Shown piece after piece: positions 1 through 10,896 of a stretch of DNA of 33,178 bases. Origin of the DNA: Reticulitermes lucifugus. Taxonomy: Eukaryota; Arthropoda; Insecta; Blattodea; Rhinotermitidae. The stretch is from NCBI GenBank assembly GCA_026260175.1, contig JAKCWW010006262.1, positions 1 through 33,178 on the forward strand. Reading direction: 5' to 3'. The translations under genes and the position numbers were made by a program. Under the pieces are notes generated by a model. The model searched no databases. It had not been told where the DNA came from and saw only the letters and a list, made by a program, of their open reading frames with translations. Position 1 is the stretch's first letter, and each line of letters begins with the position of its first letter.

Positions 1-22
1 ACACACACACACACACACACAC
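1..22. repeat. (AC)n dinucleotide microsatellite, cut by window edge
   Basis: Eleven uninterrupted AC units start at the first base of the window, so the array probably extends further upstream. It is followed directly by ordinary sequence beginning tgagggc. No function is implied. Confidence 0.97.
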
Positions 23-2579
23 TGAGGGCATGGATCTTCAAGTTGAGTTGCCTGGTACAGAGCAACTATCTTATAAACCTACCAGAACTCTAAAAGTAAA
101 GGTGAACTCCCCTTTCCCAGGGATTACTGACGTATACAGACCTTACGACTTCTACAAAAAATATGAGCAGATAAGTTTCAAAATGTAGTAAGTACTTAGA
201 TGCACGTGGCCACGACGCGTTTACAATCGTCACTCATTGACTCTCAGAAAACGTGAACAGGATTAGAACCACGAATTCCATAATTATCAATTTATATTTC
301 CGAGCTTGAAAATACGCGCGGTAGAAGAAAGAACTTGTAGAAAAAAAAGGTGTATTTTAAGTTATTTCCAAAATTCATGTATTAAATATAGGCACTGCTT
401 TACGAGTATAACATTTCTAGATTTTATGTCGTACAAAACTGTCAATTGCTGTAATTAGATGTTTAGAGTTCGTCTGGAATAGTAGAATGTTATTTTGCTG
501 CACGCTAGGTGAAAGGTCGGCTCTCGGAAAACGCAAATTGCTTGACCGGTTCCAGAAGTCAGCCGGAAACCACTGAAAAATGAGGTTCTAAGCCTGACAC
601 AGGGGCCAAGTTACTGGATACAAGACACACCTACAAAAACATGAGGAAAGAGCTGTATACTGACGAGTTTATAGTAAACTAAACAACTTGTCAAATAATG
701 TTTAGAATAATATATAAAAATAGGACGAAGGGTATAACCTACGTCCTCACAGGATGACTGTAATTATACGTGTATACAGCCTTTAACATTGCAAAAATGA
801 AGCGCTGTCACAAACTAGGAAGGCAACTTATGTATCGACGTTATGTTAATGGCAATAACGTGTATTATGTATTATAAAGTCGTGTTTAAGGACATTCCTG
901 TTTCATGCAGTGGCCTGTATTAAATTGGAAATGCACTATGCAGCCAGACAGGGTGTTGATTATAAATGATAAATTACACAGGATGAGAAATGGAGCTGTG
1001 TTGTTACATTTTGTGATACTATTCTCATATTTTCCTGTAGATACTGAGGAAAAGTAAGGATACAATGGTCAAGATAGTTGGCGTTAGTGCTGAGAGAATG
1101 GTTCTTGGCGAAATGCAATGCAAAACAGTTGCAAAATGTGTATTTTTCATAAAAACTGTGTTAGAATATTGCTAACTTTCTTTTTCAGTTTATGGGCAAC
1201 AGGCGAGTTATTACATTAAATAAAAATATTTAATTTGTTTTATGAACAAATTCGAAATCATATTATTTACAATTATCATTTACTGATGAAAAAGCGCTAA
1301 TAAACAGCAATATGTGCTGTTTAAAAATTGCAGTGGGAAGTACGGTTTTAATCTGGAAACAGCGTTGCACGCTAGCCTATTGACAGAGTAATGCACCATA
1401 ATCTTCCGCTCAGAGATCAGTGAATGGTATTATTAAGCCTCTATATTTTGTGAGCGCTTAATTCGGTTTAATACCTTGTTTCACGATGTTTTTATCTGTT
1501 GATCTATCAAATACAAACTCTCCCCCATTTTACCATATCCATCACTGAAAAAAGGTGAGCCATTGCCCCTCGTTGGTCTGCAAGAATGGTAGCTTACTCT
1601 TAATTTCAATTTCCGTAACTTATAAAAGCGCCAGTGACATAAAATTGTTAGAGTTCGGAATATTTTTACAGAAAACATAAAACAAAATTTTTCCACTAGA
1701 AACGTTACTATAAAATCATATTCATGAAATTAATTCAAGTTCAAAACAATCATTACAGATTAAAGATGAACTATACGAAGTGTCTGGGTTTTCAGTTAAC
1801 TCATACTTCTGACTTTAATGTCCCTTGCCAGAACGTGCGTTGTTTTGTAATACCATCGAGCGGACAGATTCGCCTAAGAAACTTTAAAATAAACCTTACT
1901 GAAATAACGAAACTGGGTAAATATTGAGAAAATATTACATGTAATAAGAATATATGCAATATATTCTCCCTATAATGCCCTTGGTATTAGTGTTTCACTC
2001 CACTATTGCCATGTTCTCAGTTATGCTCTGAGGCCCAAACACGAGTTTGGACTGTGTCTATGTGAGCTATTATATGAGGCAGAAGAAACAGCTGAGTGTC
2101 GAACATATAGCACCACACAGCGCAGTCATATGGCAGTACACAGGTAGATGAAATTAACACTTGATTTGCTTTAAGAATGAAAAAGACCGAAGGCAGAGAG
2201 CGTGGATAAGCCCGTCAACATTATGACAGCCCGTCATATAATGTGACAGGCACGTACGTATATAAAAGCCAAAATTACTGAAGTATTATAAATGCGAACT
2301 GTAATTTGCCAGTTTCACAGTGCGTAGTGATGGATTTATGCAACGTTTTGCCGAACAACTAAAAAACTGTGGATACGGACCACTGTTAGCTTGTGATGAA
2401 GTGGACTGCATTTACCTAGCCCAGAACAGACTCTAGTCCTTGGCTCTTCTGACACCGCTAAAGACGACGGACATTTCAAGAAAGAGGCGAATTTCTAAAC
2501 TAACTGATCATCTATTTTATGACTAGGAAAGGGAGTCTGCATGGTATTTTTAGTTCTTTCAATACATAAGACACGAATA
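23..2579. other. No gene or repeat recognised
   Basis: This AT-rich stretch has stop codons in all frames. The open frames at 1481-1696 (minus) and 1724-1927 (plus), each of about 70 codons, show no domain, signal peptide or splice context that I recognise. I see no SINE head, terminal inverted repeat or tandem array. Confidence 0.6.
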
Positions 2580-2594
2580 CAAATATGTGTAATT
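2580..2594. repeat. Target-site duplication, left copy
   Basis: The 15-mer caaatatgtgtaatt sits just outside the T-rich (3') end of SINE A copy 1. The matching 15-mer caaatgcgtgtaatt lies at the other end of the element (2841-2855). They agree at 13 of 15 positions. This is the length expected of target-site duplications made by LINE-type (L1-like) target-primed reverse transcription. Confidence 0.7.
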
Positions 2595-2840
2595 TTTTCA
2601 TGGCTCGACAGCCCCTAGTAAGCCAAGGCCTCCTCACTGTCGAGGCTTCACGATCACACTCAGACACATCACACTCAGTAGGACTCCTCTGGACGAGTGA
2701 TCGGCCCGTCGCATAGACCTCTACCTGACAACACACAACACTCAGAAGAGACAGATATTCATGCCTCCGGCCGTATTCGAACCCGCAATTCCAGCAAACA
2801 AGCGGCCAAACACCTTAGACCGCGTGGTCACTGGGATAGG
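2595..2840 (-). mobile_element. tRNA-derived SINE, family A, copy 1
   Basis: This is a short non-autonomous retroelement of about 246 bp on the minus strand. Its tRNA-like head is at the right end. On the minus strand an A-box-like segment (cgcggtctaagg, near 2811-2822) is followed by a box B (ggttcgaatac, 2773-2783). The body continues leftward and ends in a run of A on the minus strand (T on plus) near 2595. SINE A copies at 7059-7318 and 28652-28902 align along their whole length. Shared blocks include tctggacgagtgatc and tacctgacaac. The head resembles tRNA-Arg (CGCGTGG followed by CTAAGGCG), which is inference. Flanking 15-bp duplications at 2580-2594 and 2841-2855 fix both ends. An open frame of 73 codons on plus at 2697-2918 is a by-product. 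Known biology: such elements are transcribed by RNA polymerase III and mobilised by a partner LINE; no partner is visible here. Confidence 0.88.
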
Positions 2841-2855
2841 CAAATGCGTGTAATT
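2841..2855. repeat. Target-site duplication, right copy
   Basis: The 15-mer caaatgcgtgtaatt lies directly outside the tRNA-head end of SINE A copy 1 and matches 2580-2594 except at two adjacent positions. Both differences are transitions (a/g and t/c), as expected of ageing copies. Confidence 0.7.
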
Positions 2856-3171
2856 ACGAGGGTCAAAACACGGTCACCTGGTCCTAGTACAGGGAAAGAA
2901 ATTTTGACTTCAGAGTAATTGCGCCATCAGCCTTTGTGAACTGATTTTTTGAGACCTGGAAACCTTAATCGATCATTTGACAGACACAAAATGGAGTGAT
3001 ACTTCAACGGAAATTAAGAGGAACACAGCTACTCTGTCTTAACAAATAATATCCATTCAATTCATTTACATCCCACCACGTTATTTATCGTGTACTACAG
3101 TTAGGATTAACAGTAAGACAAAAGTAAGAAATTGATCTTCTGTTTTCCAGGAGAACAGATTTAATAAGTTT

Positions 3172-3173
<2 letters not shown>
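2856..3173. other. No gene or repeat recognised
   Basis: This is plain AT-rich sequence between SINE A copy 1 and the TA microsatellite. No coding frame or structured repeat was seen. Confidence 0.6.

Positions 3174-3208
<35 letters not shown>
3174..3208. repeat. (TA)n dinucleotide microsatellite
   Basis: About 17 uninterrupted TA units are flanked by agtttct and tcgctaatgg. The tract is self-complementary and likely to vary in length between individuals. Confidence 0.96.
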
Positions 3209-5593
3209 GCTAATGGCGTCAAAACACGCATGAGATAACGGTCTATAAATTGCGAGACACGGTGTTACAATGCTAGAAGTAAACAATTACCTTTTTATTG
3301 TCTCTATTTACATGATAATCCAGGTTTATCTATGTAATTTAATTACATCCACATTTGTCTTCGCAGAAACGTTGGGATGAGTACCTTCATAACAAGAATT
3401 AACAATATTCATTTACAGTTAAATTAGTTTCAGTTGCTAAAACAATAGTTTCATCCATGTACCTTTTATCGAAGAAAATGTGGGATATTCGTAAGATAAA
3501 AGTGTAAAATCAAGAGATCGAAGTTGGTTCATAGCCTTGATGAAATGTCATTACATCTCCTCGCCTACAAGTACATAGGATAGATCTTAGCCGTTATTTG
3601 GCCCCTGAACGCTTATTTTATGAGCACATTATTTGCGGCGTGACAACAAACATTAAAAAAAATTATCATATTGTCTATAGGTTATCTAAATGGACATCAC
3701 AGCAAAACATTCTTTTAAATTGAAAGACAGGAAATTACGGAGAGGCTATTTTCATGTCTCTCGTAAGATTTACAGTAGAACACTAAGGCAATTCCTGAGG
3801 TGGTCTGGTAATTAAATAACCAATAGACTAATTGAAAAGTTTAAAGAACATAGGACATATCTGGCTTGCCTTCTGCAGTCATGGGTTCACTTCTCCGGCG
3901 GTGAGTAAGTATACCTTCCTTAAGACCCGTTGTTTCAATTTTGGTTACCCGATATAATAAAACTAACACAAAACTTGAACACTAAAATACACTAAATTTC
4001 CGTCTACTTCTTGGATATTATTCATGCTTCACCAAATTTACTCCAATTATATATATGTGTGTCACATTCCGAAAAGGCAGATCTGTATGAACGATAATGC
4101 AGCGATATTGAAAACGTAAGTTTTTCTTGTGTATGCGAGAGCATTTTGTCCAGTGTTTGTCGTGATGCTATGATAAGAAAAATAAATAATACTGTGCAGA
4201 GGTGAATCACAGGCCGCTATTTATATTTGACGATGTATAAAAAGGTACTAGGTCGATATTAAAAATGTGCCTTGTCGCAAAATACTTTATGAATGTCGTT
4301 TAACACAACTGAGAAAGGCAAGGTGAAAACAGAGTTAGGAAAATAGCGTAAGCCGAAGTGTAGAATTTTAAGGGAAAGTCATCCATATGCTTGGAGGACC
4401 TAGTATTTAATGACCTAGCCCTGTAGGTCAGTGCTCTATGTTGCCTTTGTTATTGATAAATTTAAGGCAAGAATATCGATATTGTTCATTTTTGTAGGAA
4501 ATAATATATTTCGCTTTTAACACTAAATATATTGTAAAACAATATGAGACTTAGTAAGATTATTTAGCCACAATATATTCATTTAATGTATGAACTGCAA
4601 GTTTTAGGTACAATGTAAAATTACACGATGATTAGATTCAAGAATGGAGAAGGTAGTGGAAGAAACCTTTCGTGACATTTATTAAGACACCATGCCATTT
4701 TGATAAGACTGAAAAAAGAAGAAAATAGTCTCAGTATCAATAAAACTGAAACAGCTCTTCCTAAGTAGGAAGCAGTAGAAATACTTTACGACATTTATTG
4801 TGTATTTCGTGATGCTATATCAATTATTATGTTATATTTATATAAAGGACGTAGAGAATAGTGGAAAGGAAAACACAAGTAACAATATTTCACTCAACAC
4901 GCTTAATCCACCGGAGTCCGTTCGCTACGAATCCCAGATGGCACGGTCCAATATTGAACAGTAGAGAGAGGCCTGTTTCTCTAGCCACATAACCACAACA
5001 TAGCCTCACTCTAGGCCACTGTTTAATAAATCTAACTCCTGAGATTAATTCAAATTCGTGACTGATCAAATAGTTGCCAACGTAAAGCAAATAGGCCTTC
5101 GGCTTCATATATACACACTACATGACAAAACATAATAACCTGCAAGGAATACAAATCGCTTTACCTTATATTAAAATACACCTCAACTGTAGTTCCCTTA
5201 TTTTGAAGCGGATAAATCTGTGATATTAAAATTCATTTAAATCAAACATTGTGTTAAGAATTTCTTTTTGTAATTTTCTAAAGAGGAAAGAGTACGCTTT
5301 TTAATGCAAAGAAGAACTTCAGTCAATAAAAATGAGTTCAAACAGTGTGCGATATTATTCACGTCGGTTACCTGAACAAACAAATAAACGGCTAACAAAG
5401 AGAAGTAATTAACTGAATGATTTATGAAAAAACAAAAACACTAAGCAACGAGATACACAAATAGGTCTGTGCCATTAAGTAACCAAACAAACAAAGAAGT
5501 ATGTGTCCTTACAACTCGAAGAATAGAAATTCTGAAGATTTCATTATATAATCCGAATTTCTTCACTTCTTTCTGCATTACAGAAACATTTAC
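3209..5593. other. No gene recognised; two faint tRNA-like fragments
   Basis: The stretch is AT-rich with no plausible exon. A possible relic of a plus-strand tRNA head is listed at 3830-3905. A box-B-like string (gggattcgtagc on the minus strand, near 4926-4937) has no well-spaced A box, so I do not call it. Minus-strand frames of 62 and 72 codons at 4022-4210 and 4890-5108 show no recognisable domain. Confidence 0.5.
3830..3905 (+). mobile_element. Possible decayed tRNA-like SINE head
   Basis: A box-B-like string, gggttcacttctcc (3882-3895), sits downstream of ttaaagaacatagg (from 3841), which is a weak A-box match at roughly tRNA-like spacing. No body or tail is recognisable and no duplicate was found in the window. 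It could be chance. I list it because several better examples of the same kind exist here. Confidence 0.25.
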
Positions 5594-5659
5594 CCTTAAA
5601 TTTTTTTTAATATTATCTTCCCAGCCTCTTCTCGAACATCTACAATAATCACGTCTCTC
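5594..5659 (-). mobile_element. Possible LINE ORF2 C-terminal fragment
   Basis: In a minus-strand open frame (5441-5689, 82 codons), residues 12-32 include RRGWEDNIKKNLR. Insect LINE-derived proteins often carry a segment like GRPRRRWEDNIKMDLREV downstream of the reverse-transcriptase domain, and about 10 of 13 residues agree with what I remember of it. The residues before and after do not continue the match, so this would be a very short, decayed 5'-truncated remnant. The resemblance rests on memory and on a short string. A chance match is a real alternative. Confidence 0.35.
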
Positions 5660-7058
5660 ACCACCCACAACATTTCTGTTGCTATTCATCTTTCAAGAAT
5701 TAATAAACCACATTAAAGACTGTTATCAGAATTGAGAAGCGAGATATTTTGGCAGCAGGTATAACATCGTCATCAGTAAGCTTAATGATGGTGATTTTTA
5801 CACTTTGGCACTTATTTAGTCATAAAATTAATATGGCATTTCAATTACAAATATAATTGCAAAAATATACACATTCTCTTTATATGCTCTAATTAATTCA
5901 TACTTTACGATTTTATCTTTAACGTCAGCTCACTTACGTCACATGAATATGACAGTTTATGTCACAAGTTCTCATCCCTGTTGCATAAGCTCCTCCTCCA
6001 CAACTCGTTGTATTTCAAAATGAGGTTAAATATTTCTACAAAACTACAGGTCGTGTCTAGATTACACTTTTGCTAAGTTTCAGATGATTTAATAACGCCA
6101 TACAAAAAACACGGCATATTAATCTGACTTCATAGAGCGCAGACCGCATGAGAAATTTATAGTTACTAAATGTTGAACAAGGTCCCCACCTTTCCTGAGC
6201 CTGAATAACTGGCTTCACACAAGCGCTCCATTGCATCACATCCTGAAGCAGCTGAATTCGTTGGACGCCATTACACTATAACTCTTCGAACGAACTTATT
6301 CCACAGAAAAATGTACAATAAATCGCCCAGTTCCTCATGTTATTCTTACCGCATTTTACTCTTACTTTAAGCCTATTGCTACGGTTATTCGCCGTCCTTT
6401 TTTTGTTCCTCAACTGGGTGTGTCATTGCGGCCTTTGTAGGCAGATTGGGCGTTAAACAAGAATCAGACAGCGCAAATTAACAATTGGTGTAAATTGGCA
6501 AATGAGATTAAAACAAAAAGACGTAAAACATACGGCGTAAAACGAAGGTTGGGAGTACCTCGTGACACTGTTCCTCTTGAAGACCAGGCGTAAAGAATCC
6601 CGTCCTACACAGACGCCCCTTGTGATATTAGGTAACCTCTTTAAGTTTCTGTAGGAAGGGATTGTCAATTGTACTCCCGACCTCGAATCCGGAAGGCCAT
6701 CCCTTCTCCTTTGACGAGACTGCTTATCGAGCCCGACAGCAGCTATCCTTCATATCCGGCGACCAGGGGCTCCTTTCACAACTTCAAAACGAACCTTAAA
6801 TGATGTGACAAACGCCCAGATAAACGTAGATTAGGGCCTATATTTAACGTTGAGTAATAGCAGAAGGCGACTGCTTTCGGTGAACCCGTACGATATCTTT
6901 TCTGGTAGTCAATGGAGAGACTGCGAAAAACCACGAAGATTTTATTAGAGATTTTAATTCTACAGGACTCGTTGTAACACTATAAATTGTCAGCACATAT
7001 TCTGCCTCACCGGTAACCTATCACATTATCGGTTATCCTAGAGTCATAGAGTAGTGTC
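5660..7058. other. No gene or repeat recognised
   Basis: The stretch holds no coding frame of note and is somewhat less AT-rich around 6660-6780. That part contains cctcgaatccgg, which looks like a box B on one strand but has no matching A box. The minus-strand frames at 6057-6239 and 6453-6668 (60 and 71 codons) are not recognisable. Confidence 0.5.
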
Positions 7059-7318
7059 TTTTTTCCATGGAGCAACAGAATCTAGTGGGTCAGGGCCTAC
7101 TCATTGTCCAGGCTTCACGATCACACTCAGAGACCCACCACATCCGATTGGGACTCCTCTGGACGAGTGATCAGCCCGACGCAGAGACCTCCACCTGACA
7201 ACACACAACGTTCACAAGAGACAGACATCCACGACCCCGGCAGGATTCGAACCCATAATCCCAGCAAGCGAGTGGCCGCAAACCCACGCCTCAGATCGCG
7301 CAGCCACAGTAGGGGTTG
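7059..7318 (-). mobile_element. tRNA-derived SINE, family A, copy 2
   Basis: This is a full-length minus-strand copy of about 260 bp, colinear with the copy at 2595-2840. It starts on plus with a run of T (the element's A tail) followed by ccatgg. It then shares cttcacgatcacactcag, actcctctggacgagtgatc and acctgacaacacacaac with copy 1. It ends at the head, where box B on the minus strand is ggttcgaatcc (7243-7253). The 3'-terminal motif is more diverged (gaatctagtgggtcagg instead of gcccctagtaagccaagg). Flanking target-site duplications are not clear, so the ends are approximate. The 74-codon plus-strand frame at 7104-7328 is a by-product of the element. Confidence 0.87.
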
Positions 7319-10300
7319 TAAGGCATAAACACTTAATGAAAAGTATTTCTGTAAGAGCAGCCCTAATAGTTTTGACTCACTTGGTTTGAAATTCTACAGG
7401 TAGTGTATTTTAAGTTTATATTGACCTTATTTTTATGCCGTTTAAATATTGTCGTTACTCTACAAAATCAATCACGTGTTATCACATAATCTGCAACAAA
7501 TGCTTTTAAGAATCTGGATTACGAGTTTCACTATGCTTATTGTAATTTAACCATACACCTGAAATGCGATAACTGAAGGTGTATGTTCGTATATCATAAA
7601 ACTACTAATTTTACTGTCAAAAGTTGCTATTGTGGTTTATTATTCATATATTTAACATATTAAAATAAATAAATCTGTCCATCTTTCTCAATTAAAATAA
7701 ATTTCTTTGGCATCAGGTTTTACAGGCATTGGGGTTTTTAGCGGAAAACTCAGAAAATTCGAAAAATTTACATATTTCGGGATTTAAATTTTCCGCTTAG
7801 GAAAATAATTTCATTGCTTAAAAACCACAAAACTGTAATCACAAATTACGTCACTGTCATGCAGGCCGGACATAAATATATATATAAACTTCCTGTAACG
7901 GGGTTATTTCTTTCAACGTAGCTTTTTTATCTGACACGCTGCATTTTGCAACATTATTGTGGATTTGACCTGTGGTTCTATTTATTCTGCAGAATCGCAG
8001 GACTTTCAGTTGTTTTTGAAGATATTTGCTTGCATTTAGGCCTTTTAATCCAACAACACTCACCCAGATCTTCAGTAAGCAATAATATAAATACAAATTT
8101 GTAGAATTTCGTCATTCTTCAAAAAATTTAATTGCGGTCACAATCACATGAAAAAATGACGACAACGATTTGAATGCGTATTCTCAGTCGTTAAACAGGT
8201 AGCAACAATGACTGAGGTTTGCATTCAATTGTAACAAGAATGATACATTTTCTTGCAATAATAAGAACCGAAACGTCGCTCTGTTGTCGTTGTTTGTTTT
8301 TGCAACATTCATCACACTTGACGTGTATAGATTATTGCAGCGTACGCAACATTAATCAACTCTTGGATATAGGCAACGTTTGAGTTTTTTTACCTCGAGT
8401 GTATTGTATGCTTTAATATTGCCGTGACTTTTTATATATGAAGTCGTTATTCTTCCTTGGGGCCCCGGATGTCCTGCTGGGCGTCTATCATACTGCGTGT
8501 ACCATGATGGTCGTGACGCTTGGTTTCTCTGTACAAACAGTACTGCCAACTGTGGCTTCCCGCACAGCAAGGCGACGATTCAGTGTAAATGTTTTAACGC
8601 AAACCTACCAACATAGAAAAGCCATTCCTAATGGAATTTAACAGTGTACTAGACATTTAGTAGAGATGAGACGACGCCTGTTAATAATGTTATTTAACAT
8701 TGTTCTGTAAATGTTTTGAACATACATACGACATGCTTATCATAGGGCAGAAAGAGTTGCGAAAAATTTTCAGAACACTCAAGTACAAACTGACATTTTC
8801 TTGAAGATATATTTATTTTTTCTCATGAAGTAAGAACATTATTCAAATTAACAAAACAAGCGTTGGAATGTGCATATACAGCATAATTCATAAGCAAAAG
8901 TCTTCCCTCTCTAGACGTAGAAGATTTTAGAATTACGCCAAAGTGCACGCTTTGCAATAGAGCAGGGACAATTTTCCATTGAAAGTAATATATTTTCTTT
9001 TGTTTCTTCAAGCAAAATTAATTTATGTTATTAGAGAACAACTGATCTAATCGCAGAAGAGCTTGTGAAGTTTTTGGTAGTTAGTTAAAAAATTCCCCGC
9101 CCTTTATTGAACTTGCAGATTTTGAAAGAACCACCACATAACACCAAATTAAGCCACAAGAGGCCAATCCATATCCACATATTCTGCTTTTGTGCAATGA
9201 AATTCTGTAATTATTTATCTTCTTGACTTATTTTTTTGACAGTACATTTCAGGTTAATAATAAAATCAATTCATTCAAGCGAAGAAATTTCTCCACGACA
9301 AAGCAGACAGATTACTACTGAACTACAAACAGCTCATAAAAAAAGACTTTTATCTACCATCCTACCCAAGTGTCCGAAGGCCAGTTTATTACTTGCACAA
9401 TCAATAGAATTAAAATCCAGTGATAACCGTTAGTTTATCCGCGAATACAGGTCATATACTTTAAGGCATTCAGACAGAAAGACACAGAAAATCCATTGAG
9501 ATAGTAGGATATATTCCTTCTCTTTTCATTATAATTCTTGAAGAGCCTTCAGTTCAGGTTCAAAAGAAAACTCTTTCTTGTTCGAGGTTAGACCAGGTCA
9601 CTTTCAGGATACATGACAGAGGCAGACTCGCAGATCTAAACCTTCTTGGTCTTGTTAGAGCAGACGTTTTATGAATTTTAATGGTTATACAGGTTGTCAA
9701 TAAGGAATAGTGTAAACCCAAATAGTCAGCTACAAGTTAGGATTTCGAAGGGCATATTTTGAGGTATCTTTAAGTTTGTCTGGACAGGCTGAGCAAAACC
9801 GGGAACAACTTAATTTAGGACAACTAGTATTCTAGATAATACCTGACCTGGGAAGTTTCCTAACGCGAAATGTAACTTTAATTTGCTGGAATATTTCGGT
9901 TCTTTGTTTTAAAATAACCCAACTTTTAATGTCTATTAAACTATAGGTATTATATTCTTTGTTGTAAGTGTTTTAATATAGACATCTGAGGTAATAGGAG
10001 ATTAATTAAGGTTCATTTCATGGTGTTTTCCTCAAGATATTAGTTTAGTGGCATCCACCATTGCAGTTGCAGTGCGTTAGTTCCTGAGCAAATCTGGCGC
10101 CACTTTGTCTTGCCAAGCACAAGAAATTTGGACGACACGCTTAGAGAGATTCTGAGGGGGTTTTTGGTGTTGTAACACATTATAGTTTTTGTTAATATAA
10201 TTTTACTTGCTCCTTTTTATAAAAAAAACCAAGTGAACTGCGGCAATGAGTGCCCGGATGTTTGAACGTGACAGCAGTCAGTAAAAATACACGTCGATGA

Positions 10301-10474
10301 CTTCTACTGTCTCTGGTAGGGCTTTATGTGTTATGTACTTCTTCTATGTACTACACTACATTTCGCAAATTATATATTGCTAGTTTATTTAGAAAACTAA
10401 AGGGATACCACGTGACAAACAATAATCCATAATTAAGGAACATTAGACCCTTTCACAGCCTATATAATTTATAC
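7319..10474. other. No gene recognised; one locally GC-richer patch
   Basis: Mostly AT-rich DNA. Around 8450-8600 the composition is noticeably richer in G and C, and open frames of about 70 codons overlap on both strands (8438-8641 plus and 8352-8570 minus). I do not recognise either peptide and see no splice-site pair framing the patch. It may be an old, unrecognised repeat. Nothing else is identifiable. Confidence 0.5.
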
Positions 10475-10500
10475 TAATTTCCGATAATTGTCGGAAATTA
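10475..10500. repeat. Perfect 10-bp inverted repeat, 6-base spacer
   Basis: taatttccga and tcggaaatta are exact reverse complements separated by taattg, giving a 26-base hairpin-capable palindrome. It is too short and isolated for transposon ends, and no T-run terminator follows. Confidence 0.85.
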
Positions 10501-10763
10501 AAATAAATTATGATTAATATAAATTCATATAAATTTAAAAGCTTCTTCCTTGTTTCCTTATTCTCATTTCGAAAAAAGCTCTTATTTGCTAAAAGGAGTA
10601 AGATCTGGACCCACTCCTTCAGGGACGTTAACCCTCCGGTATTATCTCGTAAATTTTGCAGTCATTTTCAACACGGAAGAACAAACTGCCTTCGAACAGG
10701 GTGTTGAGTATGACGTGTGACGTACTGTATTCTGCAGCTAGCAAAATTACAGTTCAATGCTCA

Positions 10764-10785
10764 GAACGTTTGCTGCTAAACGTTC
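10764..10785. repeat. Perfect 8-bp inverted repeat, 6-base spacer
   Basis: gaacgttt and aaacgttc are exact reverse complements around gctgct. The arms contain the self-complementary core aacgtt. Confidence 0.8.
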
Positions 10786-10877
10786 GACCAGATATTGGCC
10801 TTTTCTTTCTATAAACTAGGCTTCATTCGCTATACTGCCTTCCCATGTTGTACGTAACAATTTAATTGTTTTATTGA

Positions 10878-10896
10878 AGAACGAATTCTTCGTTCT
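10878..10896. repeat. Perfect 8-bp inverted repeat, 3-base spacer
   Basis: agaacgaa and ttcgttct are exact reverse complements around ttc, giving a 19-base near-palindrome about 100 bp from the previous one. The spaced GAA/TTC content is loosely reminiscent of a heat-shock element, but the order of units does not fit the alternating nGAAnnTTCn pattern. Confidence 0.8.

Noticed and set aside
2773..2840. Functional tRNA gene at the head of SINE A (likewise the other heads)
   Set aside because: The acceptor stem does not pair, the anticodon arm is not formed, and the sequence continues into a shared repeat body.
3174..3208. AT tract as a replication origin or promoter element
   Set aside because: It is a simple dinucleotide microsatellite with no other supporting element.
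4900..4985. tRNA-like head on minus (gggattcgtagc as box B)
   Set aside because: The nearest A-box-like string is too far away and the intervening sequence is not tRNA-like.
6181..6250. tRNA-like string on minus (gcaatggagcgcttg)
   Set aside because: It has a plausible D-arm resemblance but no acceptable box B downstream.
6660..6700. Box-B-like cctcgaatccgg
   Set aside because: No A box at the right distance on either strand and no duplicate in the window.
10878..10896. Heat-shock element
   Set aside because: GAA and TTC units are present but not in the alternating 5-bp arrangement, and there is no adjacent promoter or gene.
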